DNA from: Roseivivax lentus
Lineage (GTDB): Bacteria; Pseudomonadota; Alphaproteobacteria; Rhodobacterales; Rhodobacteraceae
DNA: 45,120 bases
NCBI RefSeq assembly: GCF_900156805.1
Contig: NZ_FTOQ01000024.1
Location: 1 to 45,120 of the forward strand
Direction of reading: 5' to 3'
Shown here: piece by piece, positions 1-7,014 of the stretch
How positions within the stretch are numbered: the stretch's first letter is position 1
How the letters are laid out: each line of letters starts with the position of its first letter
The notes under the pieces: model-generated
The model's database searches: none
Told to the model about the DNA's origin: nothing
Seen by the model: the letters and a program-made list of their open reading frames with translations, nothing else
Position numbers and translations under genes: made by a program

Positions 1-526
1 CCAGAGATCGAGCGTCGTTGCGGTCATTCTTGTTGCGGTTCATGGCCACCATCGCAGCCTTGGCATGTCGCGCTTCAATGCAGACGGCGGGCAAGGACCG
101 CAGGTTGTCCGTAACGATGACATCGGGCTGACCGTGCTTCTGCATTGCTTTCTTTAGGAATTTGAGCGGCGCCTTCTTGTCTCGGGTCTTCGTCACGAAG
201 CTTTCGAGTACCTCACCTTCGTGATCGACGGCTCGCCATAGATAGTGTCTCTCGCCGTTAATCTTCACGAACATCTCGTCGAGGTGCCATCGCCAGCGGC
301 TGGAGCGCATGCCTTCAATCCGGCGTTTCCGGATCTCGGAGGCGAACATTGGACCAAAGCGGTGCCACCAGAAACGCACGGTCTGATGGCTCACGTCGAC
401 GCCACGCTCGTGGAGTAGGTCCTCAACATTTCGAAGCGACAGCGGAAACCGGACGTACAACATCACCGCCAAACGGATGATCTCGGGGCTCGTCTTGAAC
501 CACTTGAATGGGCCGCGCTTGGTCAT
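1..526 (-). pseudogene. IS6 transposase N-terminus fused in frame to IS110-type transposase
   Basis: Read from an ATG at 526, this open frame encodes an IS6-family DDE transposase: N-terminal HTH region, then WHLDEMFVKINGERHYLWRA with the first catalytic Asp, and VIVTDNLR with the second. At about position 90 the protein switches, without losing the frame, to LPAVCIEARHAKAAM and NKNDRNDARSL. That is the signature of the N-terminal DEDD domain of IS110-family transposases. The third IS6 acidic residue (Glu) is therefore lost. The frame is open to the window edge. The closely related copy at 9713-10417 retains the normal IS6 C-terminus, which shows where the replacement begins. This is probably a dead hybrid left by an IS110 insertion or deletion event and not a working enzyme. 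Confidence 0.75.
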
Positions 527-585
527 GCGGGAAGGCTACGAGACAACCCTGCTCCAGCTCAAGCCAAGTTCTTCTGACAGTGCCC
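1..585 (-). mobile_element. Partial IS6-family element fused to IS110-type sequence
   Basis: The right end of an IS6-family element, read on the minus strand. The outer end near 559-585 reads, on the minus strand, GGCACTGTCAGAAGAACTTG. It resembles the ends of the inverted-repeat element at 684-771 and of the IS6 copy at 9659-10475. The transposase start lies about 58 bp inside this end, as in that second copy. The left end of the IS is missing: from about position 90 down to 1 the sequence matches an IS110-type transposase instead. The element continues past the window edge, so its full extent is unknown. Confidence 0.75.
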
Positions 586-683
586 GCCAGCGCATTGCGG
601 CCCAAATCGAGGCTCTAAGAAAGATACGTCAGACCCTTCAGGATCGAGACGAAGCACCGGCCGACTGAACCTGTCGTTGCGGC
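586..683. other. Short gene remnant between IS ends
   Basis: About 98 bp lie between two IS-like ends. On the plus strand they read an amphipathic, coding-like stretch, RQRIAAQIEALRKIRQTLQD, that stops at 668. It may be the C-terminal tail of a gene interrupted by the IS6 insertion. No family is recognised. Confidence 0.2.
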
Positions 684-771
684 GGCTCTGTCAGAAGAAC
701 TCAGCTTGAGGCAGGTCAGGGGCGCGAGTAGCGTTCCGCCATGCCTCAAGCTGAGTTTGTCTGATAGAGCC
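684..771. repeat. 88-bp element with 29-bp terminal inverted repeats (IS6-like ends)
   Basis: The left arm is 684-712, starting GGCTCTGTCAGAAGAACTC. The right arm is 743-771, ending TCTGATAGAGCC. By direct comparison the arms match at 26 of 29 positions and enclose a 30-bp centre. The arm sequence resembles the ends of the IS6-family elements at 559-585 and 10449-10475. It could be a MITE derived from an IS6 element, or two IS ends brought together by internal deletion. No coding capacity is present. Confidence 0.7.
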
Positions 772-846
772 AGGATAATGGCGGAGGGGACGGGCCTGAC
801 GTCGAACCTTCTCTGCTCTCAACTCGTTGAAATAATGATATCCATT

Positions 847-871
847 GGAGCCCGCCAGCAAGGCGGGCTCC
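847..871 (-). terminator. Perfect 10-bp hairpin downstream of the NmrA-like gene
   Basis: GGAGCCCGCC (847-856) and GGCGGGCTCC (862-871) form a perfect 10-bp stem with a 5-nt loop. It lies 14 bp beyond the stop codon of the minus-strand gene at 885-1712. There is no clear T-run, so intrinsic termination is plausible but not certain. It could also stabilise the mRNA end. Confidence 0.5.
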
Positions 872-884
872 AGGGAGCCTTGCA

Positions 885-1712
885 TCACGCGGCCCTATTC
901 CACGCACCTACGGCCGTAGCCTGCGCGCAGAACGCGGCAAAGTCGCGCGGTTTGCGCCCAAGGGCGCGTTGCACGCCATCGCCGAGCCTTGCGTTTCGTC
1001 CGTCGAAGATCTGCCGGCAGACTTCGGTGAAGACATCCGCCAGAAGCGGACCATCGAGTTCGATAAGCGCGGCGTGGAACTGTTCGAGACTGATTGGCTG
1101 ATAGGCCACGGTCCAACCTGTCGCTCGGCTCATCTCCTCAGTTGCGTCATGGAAGCTCAGCAAGCGCGGGCCGGTCACGTCATATTCCTGGCGGGCATGG
1201 CGCGGATCGATAAGCGCAGCGGCCACGACTTCGGCGACGTCATCAATGTCGACAAGAGGCTCGGCGACTCCTCCGGCCGGCAGAGCCAGCATGCCCTCCG
1301 TCACCGCGTCGTAAAGGAAACCCTCGGAGAAATTCTGTGCGAACCAAGCGGCGCGAACCAGTGTATAGTCGAGGTTGGACCGACGCACGATCTCCTCGCA
1401 CGCTTCGGCCCGTGGCTCGCCCCGGCCTGCTAGCATCACCAGTCTCTCGACCCCGACCGCGGCGGCCATGTCGGTCAGCTTCTGGATCTTTGCAGGCACG
1501 TCGGGGAAGGCAAGGTCGGGGTAATAATTGATATAGACCGCCGAGATGCCCTGCAAGGCGCGGGTCCATGTGTCTGGTTCGTCCCAGTCGAAACGGGTTG
1601 GCGAACTCCGCGATGCTCGGCGGACCGCATGGCCCTCCGCTTCAAGACGATCGGCGACGCGGCGGCCGGTCTTTCCGGTCGCGCCGATCACGAGGATGGG
1701 AAGAGAGTGCAT
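885..1712 (-). CDS. NmrA-family NAD(P)-binding protein
   Basis: A 275-residue Rossmann-fold protein of the atypical short-chain dehydrogenase NmrA/HSCARG group. The dinucleotide-binding loop GATGKTG sits at the extreme N-terminus. The body has the family's usual Asp/Trp-rich motifs and a VVAAALIDPRHARQEYDVTG segment shared with the other NmrA-like protein at 3524. Members act either as redox-sensing regulators or as NAD(P)H-dependent reductases on quinones and similar electrophiles. The substrate cannot be told here. The ATG at 1712 is preferred because it places the GATGKTG loop near residue 10. An upstream in-frame start at 1772 would add 20 residues of unconserved sequence. The gene is divergent from an AraC-type regulator at 1852, which probably controls it. 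Confidence 0.8.
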   Translation of the reverse strand: MHSLPILVIGATGKTGRRVADRLEAEGHAVRRASRSSPTRFDWDEPDTWTRALQGISAVYINYYPDLAFPDVPAKIQKLTDMAAAVGVERLVMLAGRGEPRAEACEEIVRRSNLDYTLVRAAWFAQNFSEGFLYDAVTEGMLALPAGGVAEPLVDIDDVAEVVAAALIDPRHARQEYDVTGPRLLSFHDATEEMSRATGWTVAYQPISLEQFHAALIELDGPLLADVFTEVCRQIFDGRNARLGDGVQRALGRKPRDFAAFCAQATAVGAWNRAA

Positions 1713-1775
1713 GATGAAGGTCCCTATGCCGTTTGCACAATGCACATCAGCTAAGCTGAGATGTCGGGACACGCT

Positions 1776-1820
1776 ATGACAGAAGCTCTATCATCATATG
1801 CAATTAGTCCAGAATGATAG
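1776..1820. promoter_or_regulatory. Inverted-repeat operator between nmrA-like and araC-like genes
   Basis: ATGACAG (1776-1782), CTATCAT (1788-1794) and ATGATAG (1814-1820) are three copies of one 7-bp motif in alternating orientation within the divergent intergenic region. This is the layout expected for binding by the AraC-type protein encoded alongside. It argues that the regulator begins at 1852, because a start at 1798 would put part of the repeat cluster inside the coding region. Binding is inferred only from symmetry. Confidence 0.45.
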
Positions 1821-1851
1821 ACGGCGGGCAACAGTCGGTTTATCGAGTGGT

Positions 1852-2829
1852 ATGACTGTTTCCGCCTCCACCCCGACAGACCTGTCCGATCCGCTTGGCG
1901 CAAGCCTGCATCTCCTGCGGCTGGAGGGTACGCTCTACAACCGCAGCGAACTCACGGCTCCGTGGAGCATCTCGATCCCTCGGCAAGACGATGTCCTGTC
2001 CTTTTTGGTCGTCACGCAGGGGCGTTGCTTTCTGGTGCTCGATAGTCAGGATCCTATCCGCGTTGACCAAGGCGACCTCGTGATCCTGCCGCACGGCACG
2101 CCGCATACCGTCTGCAGCGAGGTTGGTGTCCCCGTTGTTCCTCTGTTCGACATTCCTATCGAGAAAATCTCAGAGCGGCTCGAGATCCTGCGCCATGGGG
2201 GCGGCGGAGACATGACGCGGACAATGTATGGTTGCGTCCGCTTCGACCATGTCGCGGCGCACTATCTCATCAAACACTTGCCACAGGTCATCCATATCGA
2301 CAGCTGGGATGGCGATATGGGGACGTGGCTTCAAAGCACGCTGCGCTTTGCTGCACGGGAAGCGGCCGAGTTGCGGCCGGGCGGAGAGACCGTCATCACC
2401 CGTCTGTCGGACATCCTCGTCATTCAGGCCCTGCGGTTCTGGCTGGACAACGCGCCCGACGCGCGGCGGGGCTGGCTGGCCGCTCTTCGTGATCCGCAGA
2501 TCGGACGGGCCCTCGCGATGATCCATGGCAATCCCGGTGCTGACTGGTCGATCAACGGTCTGGCAAACGCGGTGGGAATGTCGCGCTCTGCCTTCGCCGC
2601 GCGGTTTGCGGCTCAGGTGGGTGTGGCGCCAATGGCCTATGCCCGACACTGGCGGCTGAGTATCGCCCGCAATCGCATCGCGCGCACCACAGACCCGCAA
2701 GCGGTCATCGCACACGACCTCGGCTACCAATCCGAGGCAGCATTTTGCCGCGCATTCAGGCGGGAGTTCAATATTTCACCGGGCAGTCTGCGACGCGCTT
2801 CGGTAGGGCAGGACGGCTCGGAAGGGTAG
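1852..2829 (+). CDS. AraC-family regulator with N-terminal cupin sensor
   Basis: A 325-residue transcription factor. The N-terminal half is a cupin ligand-binding domain of the AraC_binding/Cupin_6 type (SELTAPWSISIP, then a DQGDLVILPHGTPHTV strand pair). The last 100 residues form the double helix-turn-helix AraC DNA-binding domain (WSINGLANAVGMSRSAFAAR, later IAHDLGYQSEAAFCRAFRRE). Regulators of this shape often control a neighbouring oxidoreductase in response to small aromatics or electrophiles. It is transcribed away from the NmrA-like gene at 885, with repeat motifs in between. The start at 1852 was chosen over 1798 because it matches the usual N-terminal length and clears the operator repeats. 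Neither start has a strong ribosome-binding site. Confidence 0.85.
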   Translation: MTVSASTPTDLSDPLGASLHLLRLEGTLYNRSELTAPWSISIPRQDDVLSFLVVTQGRCFLVLDSQDPIRVDQGDLVILPHGTPHTVCSEVGVPVVPLFDIPIEKISERLEILRHGGGGDMTRTMYGCVRFDHVAAHYLIKHLPQVIHIDSWDGDMGTWLQSTLRFAAREAAELRPGGETVITRLSDILVIQALRFWLDNAPDARRGWLAALRDPQIGRALAMIHGNPGADWSINGLANAVGMSRSAFAARFAAQVGVAPMAYARHWRLSIARNRIARTTDPQAVIAHDLGYQSEAAFCRAFRREFNISPGSLRRASVGQDGSEG

Positions 2830-2831
2830 CG

Positions 2832-2850
2832 ATCGCCCTCTCGCGATTTC
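2832..2850. terminator. Weak hairpin between convergent genes
   Basis: ATCGC (2832-2836) and GCGAT (2843-2847) form a short stem followed by TTC in the 32-bp gap between the convergent AraC and TetR genes. The stem is only 5 bp, so this is a tentative terminator. Confidence 0.25.
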
Positions 2851-2861
2851 TCTAGGCAACT

Positions 2862-3434
2862 TCACCAGCGCTGCTCGATTAGCGCGGTCCCTCGCTTTCC
2901 TGCACCGAGAATCCTGTCTGCAAGCTCACGGTTTTTGGCCAGGCGGGCGAGTGTGATGGTGCCCAGAAGCAATGCCATCGTTGCTACCCCCTTGTCCGTC
3001 GCTGCGCGTTCGTCCGCGGCCAGCAGTCGGGCCATGCGTTCGACGGCATCCGATGCTTCGGCCTCCGCTGCGCCGTCGAGACGGCCAATTTCGGTACCCA
3101 GAGCGGCAAGCGGGCACCCTTGACCACGATCCGCCACATGCTCGGCCGAAAGGTAGCGTGCGACGTAGTGGTCCAAGGCGGAAGCATGGTCCGGACCAGA
3201 AGGCGCCGCCTCGACATCTGACAGCACCTCGTCCACCGCGTGGCTGAACGCTGCGGCGACCAAGGCCTCCTTGGATGCAAAATGCCGGTAAAAGCCGCCA
3301 TGGGTCAGCCCAGCGGCCTTCATGACATCAGCGACGCTGGTCGTCTCGATCCCGCGCTCTCGGAAGAGCTGCGAGGCCGCCTTGAGGATGCGCTCGTGGG
3401 TCTTCTGCTTTTCGTCCGCTGACATTCTCGGCAT
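2862..3434 (-). CDS. TetR-family transcriptional repressor
   Basis: A 190-residue TetR/AcrR protein. Residues about 10-60 form the HTH: ILKAASQLFRERGIETTSVADVM, then AGLTHGGFYRHFASKEAL with the usual GGFYRHF recognition helix. The C-terminal ligand domain has the pattern of TetR_C regulators related to NemR/AcuR-type electrophile sensors (GQGCPLAALGTEIGR contains a single Cys). It is transcribed divergently from the NmrA-like/carbonic-anhydrase-like/hydrolase operon at 3524-6913. The operator-like palindrome over that operon's -10 region lies in the shared 89-bp gap, so repression of the operon and of itself is the likely role. The start at 3434 is supported by an upstream GGAGG on the minus strand. 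Confidence 0.85.
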   Translation of the reverse strand: MPRMSADEKQKTHERILKAASQLFRERGIETTSVADVMKAAGLTHGGFYRHFASKEALVAAAFSHAVDEVLSDVEAAPSGPDHASALDHYVARYLSAEHVADRGQGCPLAALGTEIGRLDGAAEAEASDAVERMARLLAADERAATDKGVATMALLLGTITLARLAKNRELADRILGAGKRGTALIEQRW

Positions 3435-3452
3435 CGGGCCGACCTCCGGGGC

Positions 3453-3492
3453 TTGACAGTTTGGATTTTGCGTATCATCTAAAAATATAGAT
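3453..3492 (+). promoter_or_regulatory. Promoter with overlapping TetR-type operator
   Basis: TTGACA at 3453-3458 matches the -35 consensus. At 17-bp spacing the -10 position falls on CATCTA (3476-3481). The inverted repeat ATCTA-N6-TAGAT (3477-3492) covers that -10, an ideal place for the divergently encoded TetR protein to block transcription of the 3524-6913 operon. This is inferred from sequence symmetry and position. Confidence 0.55.
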
Positions 3493-3523
3493 TACAACCA
3501 ACATCCAAAAGAGGTGCCGCCCG

Positions 3524-4624
3524 ATGTCCAGAAAGCCAAAGATCCTTGTCACCAGCGCCAGCGGAAAAACCGGCCTGCAAACTGCGTTGATGCTGCTGCA
3601 TCGGGATTTTCCCGTCCGGGCGCTCGTTCGGAGGCGCGACCACCGGTCCGAGCGGTTGGAGCGTGCAGGCGCCGAGGTCATGGTCGCCAATCAATACGCG
3701 CTGCCTGATATGCGCTCGGCGATGCGCGGCGTGCAGAGGGCCTATCAATGCGCACCGACCGCGCCCAATGGCCTGCATTTCAACGCGGTCTTCACCGCCG
3801 CGGCCTTTGAGGCCAAGCTGGAACACGTGGTGACACTCAGCCAGTGGCTGTCGAGCGCGAACCACCCGTCGCTGTTCACCCGCGAGGTCTACATCAGCGA
3901 TATTCTGATCGGGATGCGGGGCGAGATGTCGGTGACCACCGTCAATCCGGGCTGGTTTGCCGACAACTACCTGATGGTTCTGGATATGGCGGCGCATCTG
4001 GGCGTCTTCACCATGCCGCTTGGAGATGGTCGCGTGAAGAAGAACGCTGCGCCCTCGAACGAGGATATCGCGCGTGTGGTCGCGGCGGCGCTGATCGATC
4101 CCGACACGCATTCGGGCCAGACGTATCGCCCGACGGGACCGGAGCTTCTGTCTCCGGACGAGATCGCGGCGGCGATGGGCCGCGCGCTGGGCCGCAAGGT
4201 CCGGTACATGAACATTTCCGAGCGCATGATGATCAAAGCGCTCAAGGCGCACCCTCCCTCGAACTATTCCGTCGCTGCGGTGACGCAACTAGCACTCTAT
4301 GCCGAGGAATACCGCCGGGGCACCTTTGCCGTCGGCGCGCCGACCGATCATGTGGCGCGGATCGGCGGGCGCGACCCCGAACCTTTCGAGACGGTCGTGC
4401 GCAGATACGTGCAGGAACGCCCTGCAGTGCGCCGCAGTGCAGCCCGCACTTTGGGTGCCATGGGCGGGTTCGCCAAGATCCTCCTGACCCGGCCATTCGA
4501 CCTGCAAGCTGCCGAGGAGGCACGCGATTATGTCCGGATCGCTAAGCCGGCCTACGCGCAGGACGACGCCGAATGGCTGGGCGGTCACAGCCTCCGCGAT
4601 ACCGCGCACCTGCGCGTCGCTTGA
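3524..4624 (+). CDS. NmrA-family NAD(P)-binding protein, long form
   Basis: A 366-residue Rossmann protein. The nucleotide-binding loop SASGKTG lies at residues about 10-16. The middle shares the VNPGWFADNYL and VVAAALIDPDTHSGQTYRPTGPELLS pattern with NmrA/HSCARG proteins such as the one at 885. The C-terminal 80 residues extend beyond the usual NmrA length of about 290 and have no recognised fold. A good ribosome-binding site (GAGGTG) precedes the ATG. It is the first gene of a four-gene operon with tight spacing that continues to 6913, under the TetR-type promoter at 3453. A role in reducing or sensing a reactive compound fits its neighbours, but no substrate can be assigned. Confidence 0.8.
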   Translation: MSRKPKILVTSASGKTGLQTALMLLHRDFPVRALVRRRDHRSERLERAGAEVMVANQYALPDMRSAMRGVQRAYQCAPTAPNGLHFNAVFTAAAFEAKLEHVVTLSQWLSSANHPSLFTREVYISDILIGMRGEMSVTTVNPGWFADNYLMVLDMAAHLGVFTMPLGDGRVKKNAAPSNEDIARVVAAALIDPDTHSGQTYRPTGPELLSPDEIAAAMGRALGRKVRYMNISERMMIKALKAHPPSNYSVAAVTQLALYAEEYRRGTFAVGAPTDHVARIGGRDPEPFETVVRRYVQERPAVRRSAARTLGAMGGFAKILLTRPFDLQAAEEARDYVRIAKPAYAQDDAEWLGGHSLRDTAHLRVA

Positions 4625-4671
4625 TCCCCCGCGCTCACAGCACCTCCAACTAATACAATGGAGACTTCCTC

Positions 4672-5244
4672 ATGAACATTCAAAATGAGCTGATGGCCCG
4701 CAACGCCTGCTTCGCGGCCACGTTCGAGCTTGGCGACATGCCTATCCTGCCGCAGTTGCGCACCCTGATTGTGACCTGCATCGATGCGCGGGTCGATCCG
4801 GCCCATATCCTCGGCCTCGATCTGGGCGAGGCCATCGTGGCCCGCAACAACGGTGGCCGGGTGACGAGGGCCGTCATCGAAGAAATACTGACCCTGACCG
4901 TCCTCGTCGGCGCAGCGACGGGCGGCCAGGAGACGGCGTTCAATATCGTCCTGCTCCAGCACACCAATTGCGGCGCGCAGCGCCTGGCGGACCCGCAGTT
5001 GCAGGGCATGCTGCAGCAGAAATTCGGCATCGATGTCTCTGAATATGCGGTCACAGATCAGGCTGCCGACCTCATGACGGATATCGGCCGTCTTGCCGAT
5101 GCGCCGGGCATGCCCGGCGAGATGACGGTGTCAGCCATGGTATATGACGTGGCCACCGGAGCGGTGCAGGAGGTCGCGCCGGTCAAGAGCCTTGCCGAAT
5201 ACCGCGCGGCGAACGTCGGCGCCGCTGTGCCCATGGCGGAATGA
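4672..5244 (+). CDS. Beta-carbonic-anhydrase-like zinc protein
   Basis: A 190-residue protein with the beta-carbonic anhydrase zinc signature: CIDAR, with Cys36 and the Asp38/Arg40 dyad, and HTNCG with His97 and Cys100. These supply the Cys-His-Cys ligands and the catalytic dyad. Carbonic anhydrases interconvert CO2 and bicarbonate in the cytoplasm. The segment between the two halves is longer and the C-terminus shorter than in classical enzymes, as in the divergent group often found beside hydrolases and dehydrogenases. It sits 47 bp after the NmrA-like gene and 3 bp before the alpha/beta hydrolase, so co-transcription is nearly certain. Hydratase activity is plausible because all ligands are present. 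A different substrate, as in the CS2-hydrolase branch of the fold, cannot be excluded. Confidence 0.75.
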   Translation: MNIQNELMARNACFAATFELGDMPILPQLRTLIVTCIDARVDPAHILGLDLGEAIVARNNGGRVTRAVIEEILTLTVLVGAATGGQETAFNIVLLQHTNCGAQRLADPQLQGMLQQKFGIDVSEYAVTDQAADLMTDIGRLADAPGMPGEMTVSAMVYDVATGAVQEVAPVKSLAEYRAANVGAAVPMAE

Positions 5245-5247
5245 CCC

Positions 5248-6171
5248 ATGAGCTTCAGGCCCGATCCGGAACTCTTTCCGTTCACCTCGCGGTGGCTGAC
5301 GCTCGCCGATGGCACTCGGATCCACTATGTCGATGAAGGGTCTGGGCCGGTTCTGTTGCTGTTACACGGGAACCCGGCCTGGTCGTTCTTGTATCGCAAA
5401 ATCATCCCGCGGCTGAGCCGCCGCTTTCGCTGCATCGCGCCGGACCTTCCGGGTTTCGGTCTATCCACGGCCCGGAGCGGATACGGCTATACAGCCCGTG
5501 AGCAGAGCGAGGCGATCGTTGCCTTCATCGACACGCTCGATCTGAGCGGGGCGGGCGTGATGATGCAGGACTGGGGCGGGCCGATCGGGCTTGCTGCGAC
5601 CTTGGCGCGACCGGACCGGATCGATCGGCTGATCATCGGCAACACGTTCGCCGGGCCGTTCCGGCGGCGCGGGCCGCGCGTCTTCTCGGCCATCATGGGG
5701 GGACCAGCGGGACGGTTCGCGGCATGGTCCTTCAACGGCGTGGTCCGATGGTTCTTTACCGTCGGAGTTATGAACAAACTGACGCGGGCGGAGTGGGCCA
5801 TGTATCTCGCCCCATTCCGCCAGCACGACACCCGCCGCCCGACGGCGATCTTCCCGCGGCAACTGGTTGGGGCGGGCCCGTTCCTGTCCCGGATCAAGGC
5901 CGCGCTGCCGGAGATCGCGGACAAACCCGCTCTGATCCTGTGGGGCGACAGCGATTTTGCCTTCAAGACGGTAGAGCGGGACCAGTTCCGTGCGGCATTC
6001 CCGAACCACAGGAACATCACCCTGCGCAATGCCGGCCACTTCATTCAGGAGGATGCACCCGGCCCGATCTGCGAGGCGATCGAAGCGTGGTACGCCGACG
6101 ATCTCGCAATCCTCCCCCCCCCCAACACTGCCGTCACGCAAGGCACTTACCCGGGAGAGACCAATGTTTGA
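5248..6171 (+). CDS. Haloalkane-dehalogenase-like alpha/beta hydrolase
   Basis: A 307-residue alpha/beta hydrolase. HGNPAWSFLYR (about 40-50) forms the oxyanion and halide region. QDWGG carries an aspartate nucleophile (Asp108) followed by Trp109, the hallmark of haloalkane dehalogenases as opposed to serine esterases. LWGDSD (about 231-236) supplies the acid and NAGHF the catalytic His264. Such enzymes hydrolyse carbon-halogen bonds to alcohol plus halide. Many relatives of this subfamily have no proven halogenated substrate. The last 20 residues include a Pro-run coded by ten consecutive C (6114-6123), a tract prone to slippage. The stop overlaps the next gene by 8 bp. Confidence 0.8.
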   Translation: MSFRPDPELFPFTSRWLTLADGTRIHYVDEGSGPVLLLLHGNPAWSFLYRKIIPRLSRRFRCIAPDLPGFGLSTARSGYGYTAREQSEAIVAFIDTLDLSGAGVMMQDWGGPIGLAATLARPDRIDRLIIGNTFAGPFRRRGPRVFSAIMGGPAGRFAAWSFNGVVRWFFTVGVMNKLTRAEWAMYLAPFRQHDTRRPTAIFPRQLVGAGPFLSRIKAALPEIADKPALILWGDSDFAFKTVERDQFRAAFPNHRNITLRNAGHFIQEDAPGPICEAIEAWYADDLAILPPPNTAVTQGTYPGETNV

Positions 6172-6913
6172 CGTTCTGGAAATTTTCGTGCGCGTTTTCG
6201 CCGTGGCCTTGCCCGTTTGGGTCATGGCCATCCTTGCCCTTGGTGCGGTGCGCGCCGGCCTCTCGGGTTTCCGGATGGCGCAGGCGGTAATCTGGACGGC
6301 GCTGATCGGTGGCGCGTGGTTCGCGGCCAGTGTGCCGCTGTCACAGATCGGGGCGTTCCGTGTACCCGACAGCTTCGCCGAGCCGCCTCTGGTCATCGGT
6401 TTTCTCATCGGCGGCGCAGCCCTGGTATGGGCGCTCGCGCGGCTGACATCGACCGGGCGACAGATCACCGATGCCGCGCCGCTCAGCGCAATTGCATCCG
6501 TTCAGATTGCGCGGGTAATGGGAGGCCTGTTTCTCATCGGCTGTCTGATGGGGCGTGTGCCGCCGGAATTCGCCATTCCCGCGGGTTTGGGCGACATCTG
6601 GGCTGCTATCTCTGGATATCAGGCAACCCGGGCTCTGGCCGCGGGTGCGCCCGATGCGCGCCGGAAACTGGCGCGCGCCAACACCATAGGACTTGCGGAC
6701 TTCGCGCTTGCTGTCGTGCTTGGCGTCATGACATCGGAGGGGATGTTCCACATACTGTCCAAGGATGCAACAAACATCATTAACGACTACCCGCTGGCGC
6801 TGTTTCCCGCCTATTTCGTTCCAATCTTCATGGGCTTCCATTTCATCGCGATCAGCCGCCTGCGGGCGGAGCGCAAGGAACGGGCGCAACTGCTTTCGTT
6901 GCAGGGCCAGTGA
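6164..6913 (+). CDS. Hypothetical multi-pass membrane protein
   Basis: A 249-residue integral membrane protein with about six or seven hydrophobic segments, for example FVRVFAVALPVWVMAILAL at the N-terminus and ALFPAYFVPIFMGFHFIAI near the end. The C-terminus is short and positively charged (RLRAERKERAQ). No transporter or enzyme motif is recognised. It starts inside the end of the hydrolase gene (8-bp overlap, GGGAGA upstream) and is the last gene of the TetR-controlled operon. The ATG at 6164 was chosen for that ribosome-binding site and because the upstream in-frame sequence is hydrolase coding region. Confidence 0.7.
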   Translation: MFDVLEIFVRVFAVALPVWVMAILALGAVRAGLSGFRMAQAVIWTALIGGAWFAASVPLSQIGAFRVPDSFAEPPLVIGFLIGGAALVWALARLTSTGRQITDAAPLSAIASVQIARVMGGLFLIGCLMGRVPPEFAIPAGLGDIWAAISGYQATRALAAGAPDARRKLARANTIGLADFALAVVLGVMTSEGMFHILSKDATNIINDYPLALFPAYFVPIFMGFHFIAISRLRAERKERAQLLSLQGQ

Positions 6914-7014
6914 AGTTGAACCCGACATCGAAGCCCGGTTGGGCGCGCCTTGGTACCCGACCGGCATCGGGAGGCGCTCCCGCCCGATGTCGCCTCGACA
7001 CCGGCCATGAGAGT

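Noticed and set aside
5461-6468. Minus-strand open frame of 335 codons opposite the hydrolase
   Set aside because: Arg-rich antisense shadow. The plus-strand frame has a full Asp-His-Asp catalytic set.
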